From assembly GCA_026985655.1 (NCBI GenBank), contig JALSQB010000086.1:1-13234 (forward strand): a DNA stretch of 13,234 nt. Direction: 5' to 3'. This DNA is from Campylobacteraceae bacterium. Its GTDB lineage: Bacteria; Campylobacterota; Campylobacteria; Campylobacterales; Sulfurovaceae. Both the position numbers and the translations under genes were made by a program. Below, one piece after another: positions 1 to 6,307 of the stretch; position 1 is the first letter of the stretch, and the number at the start of each line of letters is the position of its first letter. Below the pieces are notes generated by a model. The model was given only the letters and a program-made list of their open reading frames with translations. It searched no databases and was not told the origin of the DNA.

Positions 1-1296
1 ACCATTTCTATGGTAAACACCTTCAACACCTACGGCATCTCTCTCTTGTTTAACTGTTGGTTGAATGTGACCTGCATCGTCTCTTGCTCGTGATGAAAGA
101 AGTATATCTTTACCTTCATACTTATACATATAAGAGAATCGTGTCCAAGATTTTTCAAGAACCAAACCTTTTAATGGAGCTTCTACCCAGTTTTTACCAC
201 CATCAAATGAGATATCAACCCCTTTAATAGTACCCATACCAGACCAAGCAAGACCCTCTATCTCTATCATATCACCTTTTTTTACATCTTTCCAAGGTTT
301 CTCAGGACAAGGAGAGGTAACAACAGAGTTTACCTCATTGGCATAGAAGTGTTGGATTGCTTTTCCAGTTTTAGTTAGGGCTGTATATTTAGCAGTCTCT
401 TCTTTTGCATAGAATGGCTCTTTTGCAAATTCTAATCTTGCTAACCATTTAACACATAAGTTACCTTCCCAACCTGGAACAAGTAATCTAATTGGATAAC
501 CTTGCTCTGGACGTAAAGCTTCACCATTTTGCCCCCAAACAATCATCGCATCATCAAGAACTTTATCAACAGGAACAGTTCTTCCCATATGAGAGTTGTC
601 AATTCCTTCTGCTAACATCCATAGAGCCTCTTTTTTAAGACCTAAATCTCTAATAATGTCTTTAATGTAAACACCAGTCCACTCTGCACAAGACATAAAC
701 CCTTTGGCAAATTGAATTGAGTTAAATTGAGGTCCTCTCCACTCTGGCCCACCATTGGCTGGACATTCGATAAAGTGAACTCTACTTACACTTGGATATT
801 TTTTAAGTTCGTCCATTGTAAGCACAATAGGCTTTTCAAGAAGACCATGAATCATGAGTCTATGTTGATTTGGATCAATGGTTGGTGTACCACCATGACA
901 TCTATTGAAAAATAGACCATTTGGCGTAATAATTCCAGATAAATCTTGAATTGGTGAAACAGCAATAGAAGCTTGCATATTACCCGAAGATAAAATAGGT
1001 GTTCCTCTTCGTGTTACATTATGCTCGTAAGGTGAAGGCATACCATAAAGGTCTTCTGAAACAGGTTTCCCTAGTTCTAAACTCCATGGTTTCTCTTCAA
1101 TGATATTCTCATCATCTTTTTTGCTCTTTAGTAATGCAGCCTTAACGGATACAGGTGCTAAAACAGATGTAGCAACAACAGCTGATGCTGAATAGGTAGC
1201 AGCTTTTCTGAAAAAATTTCTTCTACTCAATTGTTCTTGAGAAGTTTGCGTAGCAGAAACTTCTGTAGATAATGAGTTTTTAGTCATTTTCGTCAT
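1..1296 (-). CDS. soxC: SoxC, sulfane/sulfite dehydrogenase molybdenum subunit (3' end beyond window)
   Basis: This is the molybdopterin subunit of the periplasmic SoxCD sulfur dehydrogenase, which oxidises the sulfane sulfur bound to SoxYZ. Only the first 432 codons are present; the frame is still open at position 1, and by family length only a short C-terminal tail should be missing. A Tat signal is visible: SRRNFFRKA at residues 24-32, then a hydrophobic stretch and a likely cleavage near VKA-A at 53. The sulfite-oxidase fold follows, with the cofactor-ligand cysteine in HFIECPANGG (Cys178) and the family motif VPGWEGNLCVKWL at 273-285. The dimerisation domain starts near 330. The ATG at 1296 is chosen because AAGGAGGA lies just upstream; a second ATG at codon 4 is too far from it. 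The cytochrome partner SoxD is expected beyond the left edge (inference). SorA-type sulfite dehydrogenase is the alternative, but the ECPAN and CVKWL context favours SoxC. Confidence 0.9.
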   Translation of the reverse strand, partial: MTKMTKNSLSTEVSATQTSQEQLSRRNFFRKAATYSASAVVATSVLAPVSVKAALLKSKKDDENIIEEKPWSLELGKPVSEDLYGMPSPYEHNVTRRGTPILSSGNMQASIAVSPIQDLSGIITPNGLFFNRCHGGTPTIDPNQHRLMIHGLLEKPIVLTMDELKKYPSVSRVHFIECPANGGPEWRGPQFNSIQFAKGFMSCAEWTGVYIKDIIRDLGLKKEALWMLAEGIDNSHMGRTVPVDKVLDDAMIVWGQNGEALRPEQGYPIRLLVPGWEGNLCVKWLARLEFAKEPFYAKEETAKYTALTKTGKAIQHFYANEVNSVVTSPCPEKPWKDVKKGDMIEIEGLAWSGMGTIKGVDISFDGGKNWVEAPLKGLVLEKSWTRFSYMYKYEGKDILLSSRARDDAGHIQPTVKQERDAVGVEGVYHRNG

Positions 1297-1317
1297 TTGT
1301 CCTCCTTAAAGATTTTG

Positions 1318-1339
1318 GTATTTCTATCAGTGGAAATAC
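1318..1339. repeat. Inverted repeat in the soxC leader
   Basis: GTATTTC (1318-1324) and GAAATAC (1333-1339) form a perfect 7-bp inverted repeat with an 8-nt spacer. It lies between the predicted transcription start (about 1346) and the Shine-Dalgarno sequence (about 1303-1310). It could be an operator or an mRNA hairpin close to the ribosome site; the sequence alone does not decide. Confidence 0.5.
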
Positions 1340-1352
1340 TCGGAACGCTTAA

Positions 1353-1381
1353 ATTATATGCTAAGCTTTTTTAAATGTCAA
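1353..1381 (-). promoter_or_regulatory. Consensus sigma-70 promoter of soxC
   Basis: On the minus strand TTGACA (1381-1376) is followed after exactly 17 bp by TATAAT (1358-1353). Both hexamers match consensus perfectly. The expected start of transcription is near 1346, giving a leader of about 50 nt before the soxC ATG. Housekeeping promoters in Campylobacterota usually lack a recognisable -35 box, so this one stands out. Confidence 0.8.
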
Positions 1382-1405
1382 GTAGGTTTAGGTATATTTT
1401 TTAAC

Positions 1406-1456
1406 AATAATAATAATAAAAGTAGCTTATTTGTTGTTTTTATTATTTATTATTAT
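1406..1456. repeat. AT-only inverted repeat in the soxC upstream region
   Basis: The 304-bp stretch 1297-1600 holds no gene. Besides the soxC promoter it contains an A/AAT-rich arm (1406-1421) and a near-complementary T/ATT-rich arm (1437-1456, one extra T), separated by 15 nt. A shorter hairpin GGTAA-ATTTA-TTACC lies at 1556-1570, between the stop of the membrane-protein gene and this element. Either could mark the 3' end of the minus-strand transcript coming from 2599, but neither has the GC-rich stem plus U-run of an intrinsic terminator. Confidence 0.35.
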
Positions 1457-1600
1457 TTTTAGGGTATTAAACTTCTATATAAAGCCCCATAAAGCATAAA
1501 CATCAAAATAAATGATGAATATCTCTTTATATTTTCACTTTAAGTTATGTAGTTTGGTAAATTTATTACCTGTGTATATATGAAACATTTTATGAAGCTT

Positions 1601-2599
1601 TTACTCTTCACTTGCTGGCTCTTGGCTAGATTTTTCCTCTTTTTCTCGTCGTTTTAAAATGTTTTCATACTTTTCATGCTCATCAATTTTTCTTAAACGC
1701 TGACGCTCGGTGAGTCTTAGTTTTTCTTTTAGGGCTTTCATTGCAGGTTTTCTGTTGGGTGCTGCTTTTTTACATTTAAACTCTACATCTTCCATGTCAT
1801 TATAGTAAATAATACGAATACATTCTGCTTTGTCATCATACTCAACATTTTGCATTTGAGAGTAGTAGTGTTCTTTGCACTCTCCCACACTTCCTTTGGC
1901 TCTTGCACACTGTTTTTTTTCATTTGCCAATTTTGGTTCTAGTAGATTAAAGGTTGCTGCCCCTTTACAGATGCTAAAGTATTCACGTGAAAGAATGAGA
2001 AAATCTACTTTTTTAGTAGCAATAATAGGTTGCTTTGCTGCTGCCTTTTCATAAGGGGGAAAGGGAACTTTGCTAGCACCTGCAGGAAAAGAGAAAATTT
2101 TAGGTGCTGTATCAAACTCATCATCGTTATCGGTAAAACTTTGAATGTTGTCCCCATTGAAGCTAATTTCATTTTTGAGTGAAGCATCTATTTGCGCTTC
2201 AAATGCTTTTAGTGCTTCTTTTGCTTTGTCGGGGAATGCTTTGTAACTACGAATAGCAAAACGGATAAAGAAAAAGGTAATAATGGCAAAAATAACTCCC
2301 ATTATAATTGTCCATAGCGTAGCGATAGCAAAAGAGAGGGCCGTCGTAAAGGTTAAGAAGAGCATAATCCATGCTGCTCGCATGTGATTTGACCAAAAAT
2401 AGTCAGTCCAATTTGTTATTAAGATTTCTCTTTTTACAGCATTACAAGCTTGTTTGTTGCTACGTTGTGTTTTTTTACTTTTAAGTAAAGGATCTATTTT
2501 GATTATCTTAAAGAGGTAAAGTCCTCCCATAGATAGTATGATTAGAAGTAGAAGTAGTAGCCATGACGCGAAGTTGGAAGCGAAGTCGGAGGTACTCAT
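1601..2599 (-). CDS. Unrecognised membrane protein with three TM helices and a cysteine-containing charged C-terminus
   Basis: I do not recognise this family. The 332-residue product has a hydrophobic segment at about 13-30 and a pair at about 75-97 and 99-116. A roughly 200-residue soluble part follows, with cysteines at 211, 231, 241, 260 and 276 (another, Cys52, lies near the membrane), and then a strongly charged, Lys/Glu-rich, probably helical tail at 281-332. The cysteine spacing does not match a CxxC heme or zinc motif that I know. The gene is divergent from topA across 117 bp and is transcribed towards soxC, with about 300 bp between them. Its ATG has only a weak upstream GGGATAA as ribosome site. 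It may be a lineage-restricted Campylobacterota protein; no function is proposed. Confidence 0.75.
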   Translation of the reverse strand: MSTSDFASNFASWLLLLLLIILSMGGLYLFKIIKIDPLLKSKKTQRSNKQACNAVKREILITNWTDYFWSNHMRAAWIMLFLTFTTALSFAIATLWTIIMGVIFAIITFFFIRFAIRSYKAFPDKAKEALKAFEAQIDASLKNEISFNGDNIQSFTDNDDEFDTAPKIFSFPAGASKVPFPPYEKAAAKQPIIATKKVDFLILSREYFSICKGAATFNLLEPKLANEKKQCARAKGSVGECKEHYYSQMQNVEYDDKAECIRIIYYNDMEDVEFKCKKAAPNRKPAMKALKEKLRLTERQRLRKIDEHEKYENILKRREKEEKSSQEPASEE

Positions 2600-2624
2600 A
2601 ATTATTATCCCATTTTTTGGGCAT

Positions 2625-2630
2625 AGTATA
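2625..2630 (-). promoter_or_regulatory. Probable -10 box for the membrane-protein gene
   Basis: Reading the minus strand, a run of T followed by GC precedes TATACT (2630-2625). This is the T-rich extended -10 style typical of Campylobacterota. The expected transcription start is near 2618, inside a small CCCA/TGGG inverted repeat (2609-2612 and 2618-2621) that sits in the leader. Confidence 0.5.
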
Positions 2631-2682
2631 GCAAAAAAAGCGTTAGCTCTCTAAATAATTCGTACTTTATCAATTTTTTTGT

Positions 2683-2688
2683 TACAAT
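2683..2688 (+). promoter_or_regulatory. Probable -10 box for topA
   Basis: TACAAT at 2683-2688 follows a seven-T run and GT (2674-2682), and lies 28 bp before the topA ATG. No convincing -35 box is seen, as usual for this phylum. Confidence 0.5.
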
Positions 2689-2716
2689 TCAGAAAAATTT
2701 TAAATGGTGTGCATGT

Positions 2717-4981
2717 ATGAAAAATTTAATTATTGTGGAATCTCCTGCCAAAGCCCGAACTATCTCGGCTTTCTTAGGTAAAAATTATAAAGTGGTTGCC
2801 TCTAAAGGGCATATTAGAGATTTACCTAAAAGTTCTTTTGGTATTACGGTAGATGAAGCGGGCATTTTTGTTCCTAAATACTCAATTCCTAGAGAGGTAA
2901 ATCCTACGGTTAAAGAGCTTAAGAAATTGGCTAAAGAAGCAGAAACCATTTACATCGCGACCGATGAAGACCGTGAGGGTGAAGCGATTGGGTGGCATAT
3001 TGCGATGGCAATTAAAAAAGAGCCACTCTCTTTGCCACGTATTGTTTTTCATGAAATTACCAAAACAGCCATACAACATGCTTTAGATAATCCTCGTAAA
3101 CTTGATATGGATTCAGTTAATGCACAACAAGCCAGACGACTGCTTGACCGTATTGTTGGTTATAAACTCTCTCCACTCTTAGCCTCTAAAATTCAAAAGG
3201 GATTGAGTGCAGGGCGTGTTCAGAGTTCGTCTTTAAAGATAGTTGTTGATCGTGAACGTGAGATTAAAGCATTTAAGCCAGAAGAGTATTGGACAATTGA
3301 AGGACTTTTTGAAAAAAGCATAGAGTCTAGTATCTATGCTTTTGATGGAACAAAACTGGAAAAAATGTCACTTAAAAATGAAGCGATGGCAATGGAAGTT
3401 GTTCAATCGGCACTTAAAGAGAATTTTGTGGTAGAGTCTTTAGAGAAAAAAGAGCGTAAAACAAAAACACCTGCTCCTTTTATGACTTCTACCTTGCAAC
3501 AAGCTGCTTCTACGCAATTAGGATTTTCACCAAAGAAAACAATGATGGTGGCACAAAAACTCTATGAAGGGGTTAAAACAGACAAAGGAAACATGGGGTT
3601 AATTACCTACATGAGAACCGACAGTATGAACCTTGCCAAAGAGGCTGTGGAATCTGCTAGAGAATACATTGGTGAAAATTTTGGGGCTGATTATCTTCCT
3701 CCTAAAGCAAAATCTTACACTTCAGCCAAAGGTGCACAAGAAGCACATGAAGCCATTCGTCCTACACGGATTGATTTCAATATATTGTTAGCAAAAGATT
3801 ATTTGGGTGCAGATGAGCTTAAGCTTTATCGTTTGATTTATAACCGTTTTTTAGCATGTCAAATGACTGAAGCACGACTAGAGTCACAAACTTTACTTTT
3901 TAAAGGGGAAAAATCAACTTTTAAAGCCAGTGGTCGAAAGTTGCTTTTTGATGGTTTTTATAAAGTAACAGGTTACAGTGAAAAAGACAAACTCTTACCC
4001 GACCTTAAAAAGGGACAAGAGGTTAGACTTGATGACATTAAACCAGAGCAACACCATACTGAACCACCTGCACGTTATAATGAAGCAAGTCTGATTAAAA
4101 AGTTGGAATCTTTAGGAATAGGGCGACCTAGTACTTATGCTCCTACCATTACAATTTTACAAACACGTAAATACATTGAGCTAGAGAAAAAAAGAATTCA
4201 CCCAACTGAAGTGGCATTTACAGTAATTGAGATGTTAGAAGAGCATTTTGCTGAGATTGTTGATAGTTCATTTACCTCTACGATGGAGGCTCAGCTTGAT
4301 GAGGTTGATGAGGGTAAAATGGATTGGCAAAAGGTACTTTCTGAGTTTTACGACCCGTTTATGAAAAAGATTACCGAGGGTAAAGAGAAGATTAAAAGTC
4401 AAAAGATGGCAATTCCTACAGGAGAGATGTGTCCTAAGTGTGGGCATGAATTGCTTAGACGAAAAGGGCGATATGGTGAGTTTATTGCCTGTGGGAATTT
4501 TCCTAAATGTAAATATACTACGGACTTAGAGGGTAATGCCCCACCTGAGCCTGAAAAAACAGACCGTCCTTGTGAAAAGTGTGGGGAGATGATGGTGATT
4601 AAAGATAGCCGTCGTGGTAAGTTTTATGCTTGTTCGGCGTATCCTAAATGTAAAAATGCTCAACCCTTGATTCCTCCAAGAGAGTTAAAAGTACCTTGTC
4701 CTAAATGTGGTTCTAAACTGCATGAAAAAGAGGGGAAACGTGGAAAGTTTTATGGCTGTTCAAATTATCCTAAGTGTCGTTTTATCTCCAATGGTGAGCC
4801 ACAAGATAGAAAATGCCCAGAGTGTGAAAGCATGGTGGTGCATAAAGTTTTAAAAACAGGCGAAATCTACGATTGTATTGACAAAAAATGTAAATGGAAA
4901 GAGGATGTTCCAGCTGAGAAACAAAAAGGTTTACCTGAACCTAAAGAGGATGTAAAAAAAGAAGAAGCGAAGTCTGAGTAG
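2717..4981 (+). CDS. topA: DNA topoisomerase I (type IA)
   Basis: This cytoplasmic enzyme relaxes negatively supercoiled DNA by cutting and passing one strand through a 5'-phosphotyrosine link. The 754-residue protein opens with the Toprim domain: VESPAKA at 7-13 (catalytic Glu8) and the metal-binding DEDRE at 83-87. The type IA core follows, with the active-site tyrosine in GLITYMRTDS (Tyr298) and the conserved LESLGIGRPSTYA at 463-475. The C-terminus carries four zinc ribbons: Cys572-598, Cys619-645, Cys661-687 and Cys700-725. All have four cysteines, though the last ends CIDKKC instead of the usual YPKC form. A charged Lys/Glu tail closes the protein. The start is set by the canonical MKNLIIVESPAKA opening, although there is no good Shine-Dalgarno; an out-of-frame ATG lies 4 bases upstream. 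The next gene begins 3 nt after the stop. Confidence 0.97.
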   Translation: MKNLIIVESPAKARTISAFLGKNYKVVASKGHIRDLPKSSFGITVDEAGIFVPKYSIPREVNPTVKELKKLAKEAETIYIATDEDREGEAIGWHIAMAIKKEPLSLPRIVFHEITKTAIQHALDNPRKLDMDSVNAQQARRLLDRIVGYKLSPLLASKIQKGLSAGRVQSSSLKIVVDREREIKAFKPEEYWTIEGLFEKSIESSIYAFDGTKLEKMSLKNEAMAMEVVQSALKENFVVESLEKKERKTKTPAPFMTSTLQQAASTQLGFSPKKTMMVAQKLYEGVKTDKGNMGLITYMRTDSMNLAKEAVESAREYIGENFGADYLPPKAKSYTSAKGAQEAHEAIRPTRIDFNILLAKDYLGADELKLYRLIYNRFLACQMTEARLESQTLLFKGEKSTFKASGRKLLFDGFYKVTGYSEKDKLLPDLKKGQEVRLDDIKPEQHHTEPPARYNEASLIKKLESLGIGRPSTYAPTITILQTRKYIELEKKRIHPTEVAFTVIEMLEEHFAEIVDSSFTSTMEAQLDEVDEGKMDWQKVLSEFYDPFMKKITEGKEKIKSQKMAIPTGEMCPKCGHELLRRKGRYGEFIACGNFPKCKYTTDLEGNAPPEPEKTDRPCEKCGEMMVIKDSRRGKFYACSAYPKCKNAQPLIPPRELKVPCPKCGSKLHEKEGKRGKFYGCSNYPKCRFISNGEPQDRKCPECESMVVHKVLKTGEIYDCIDKKCKWKEDVPAEKQKGLPEPKEDVKKEEAKSE

Positions 4982-4984
4982 TGC

Positions 4985-5491
4985 ATGAAAATTGGTATTC
5001 TTTCAGATTCTCACACTAAAACCAAGTTGCATAAAGAAGCCATAGAGCATCTACTCTCTTTAGGGGTAGAGTATCTGCTTCATGCAGGGGACATTATGTT
5101 AGAAGAGCATCTTAAAATGCTTGAAGAGACAGGTCTGCCTTATGCTTGTGTCTATGGCAATAATGATACAGAACTCATCTCTTTGCATGGTAAATACAAT
5201 ATTTTCCAAGAACCTTACTATTTTCAACTAGAGGATTTAAAAGTTAAAATGATGCATCTTCCCTATTATATGTCGGCTGATTCGGACTTAATTGTCTCTG
5301 GACATACGCATATTTTTGAAGCTTCTTTGCTGAACGATACTTTATTTATAAACCCTGGAGAAGTATGTGCTAGAGAGAAACCTCTAAGTGAATGTGCTAT
5401 GGTTATTGTTGAGAATAATACTTTTGAAGTGGAACATTATTTTAGAAAGCTTACACAGAATGAATGGACTAAGCGAAAAATAGAATTTTAA
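4985..5491 (+). CDS. YfcE/MJ0936-type metallophosphoesterase
   Basis: This is a small cytoplasmic calcineurin-like phosphodiesterase of 168 residues, which is full length for the family. All metal-binding blocks are visible in order: DSH at 8-10, GD at 35-36, GNND at 58-61, His91, and GHTH at 106-109. Family members hydrolyse simple phosphodiesters in vitro with Mn2+ or Ni2+; the cellular substrate is not predictable from sequence. It starts 3 nt after the topA stop, so it is almost certainly co-transcribed and probably translated by coupling, since no clear ribosome site is visible in the topA 3' end. A functional link to topA is not implied. Confidence 0.9.
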   Translation: MKIGILSDSHTKTKLHKEAIEHLLSLGVEYLLHAGDIMLEEHLKMLEETGLPYACVYGNNDTELISLHGKYNIFQEPYYFQLEDLKVKMMHLPYYMSADSDLIVSGHTHIFEASLLNDTLFINPGEVCAREKPLSECAMVIVENNTFEVEHYFRKLTQNEWTKRKIEF

Positions 5492-5530
5492 AGTTTAAAG
5501 CAACTTTTCTTTTAAATTGGTTAAACTTTA
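5489..5530. repeat. Perfect 10-bp inverted repeat at the phosphoesterase stop, upstream of the regulator gene
   Basis: TAAAGTTTAA (5489-5498, starting on the stop codon) and TTAAACTTTA (5521-5530) are exact reverse complements with a 22-nt spacer. There is no U-run after it, so it is a poor intrinsic terminator. The right arm ends one base before the probable -10 box of the response regulator gene, so the pair would flank that promoter's -35 region and could be an operator. Confidence 0.5.
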
Positions 5531-5531
5531 G

Positions 5532-5537
5532 TACGAT
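5532..5537 (+). promoter_or_regulatory. Possible -10 box for the response regulator gene
   Basis: TACGAT preceded by CTTTAG resembles the T-rich -10 style seen elsewhere in the window. It would start transcription near 5544, about 26 nt before the ATG at 5570. It matches consensus in only four of six positions, so the call is tentative. Confidence 0.35.
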
Positions 5538-5569
5538 GAAAACCATAAAGAGAATAATAGAGAACAATT

Positions 5570-6307
5570 ATGAATAAAAAAAAGATAAATTTACTTTATA
5601 TAGAAGATGATAAAGATATTCAAGAGATATATTTAGAGGTGATTGAACAAGAGGTTGATATTGTCCATTTGGCGTATGATGGGGAAGAGGGGTATGAAGT
5701 TTATCTCGCAACTAAACCTGATATTATTTTACTTGACATTAATATGCCCAAATTAGATGGTCTTAGTTTGGCTAAAAAAATTAGAGAGATAGACAGTGAG
5801 GTAAAGATTATTATTACTACTGCCTATGGTGAACAAGAAAAATTACTCCAAGCCATAGAACTCTATTTGATAAAATATATTTTAAAGCCCATTGATCCAG
5901 CCATTTTAATTGAAGCCCTGCAAAAAGCTAAAAATGAGATTTTTGCATCTCAAAAAGAAGAAGAGCCTACGGTAAAAATATTTACCTTAGATGAAACGAC
6001 CACATGGCATTTTGATACTGAAAAGCTTTATGAAAATGATGCTGAAGTTAAACTGACTAAAAATGAACGACGCTTATTGAAGCTATTATCTACCAATAAA
6101 AATAAAGTATTTACTTTTTTTGAAATTTTTGACCATATCTCTTATGATAATTTTGACAAGCATTATGATGCAGGGCAGGTAAGGGCTTTGGTTAAACTAT
6201 TAAGAAAGAAAATCCCCAAAGAGTCTATTTTAAATATCTATGCTGAGGGGTATCGGTTTAATCCTCTGGTAGAGCATACTTTAAAAGCGTCTGATATAAA
6301 TGGGTAA
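5570..6307 (+). CDS. OmpR-family response regulator (receiver plus winged helix)
   Basis: This is a 245-residue DNA-binding transcription regulator of a two-component system. The receiver domain (about 6-125) has the acidic pocket Glu12-Asp13-Asp14, phosphoacceptor Asp56 in LLDINMP, Thr83/84 and the conserved Lys106 in LKPID. The C-terminal winged-helix domain spans about 150-235, with LTKNERRLLKLL near its start and the wing motif ILNIYAEGYRF near its end. The ATG follows a modest GAGAAC ribosome site. The gene ends inside the convergent hybrid-kinase gene: the two coding regions share 50 bp at 6258-6307. This architecture is common in Campylobacterota next to hybrid kinases. It is the natural output of the neighbouring phosphorelay, but that pairing is inferred from position. 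Confidence 0.92.
   Translation: MNKKKINLLYIEDDKDIQEIYLEVIEQEVDIVHLAYDGEEGYEVYLATKPDIILLDINMPKLDGLSLAKKIREIDSEVKIIITTAYGEQEKLLQAIELYLIKYILKPIDPAILIEALQKAKNEIFASQKEEEPTVKIFTLDETTTWHFDTEKLYENDAEVKLTKNERRLLKLLSTNKNKVFTFFEIFDHISYDNFDKHYDAGQVRALVKLLRKKIPKESILNIYAEGYRFNPLVEHTLKASDING

Noticed and set aside
727..915. Plus-strand open frame of 62 codons
   Set aside because: It lies antisense inside soxC, has no ribosome site and its translation has no recognisable features.
1406..1456. AT-only inverted repeat considered as an intrinsic terminator
   Set aside because: The stem has no GC pairs and the loop is 15 nt, so it is kept only as a repeat, not called a terminator.
2005..2187. Minus-strand open frame of 60 codons in another phase of the membrane-protein gene
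   Set aside because: It is fully contained in the longer, well-formed gene and shows no independent signals.
2882..3079. Minus-strand frame antisense to topA
   Set aside because: It covers the conserved Toprim coding region; a shadow frame with no start signals.
4430..4900. Repeated zinc-ribbon coding segments in topA considered as a DNA repeat
   Set aside because: The similarity is at protein level among normal TopA C-terminal domains; the DNA is too diverged to be a recent repeat.
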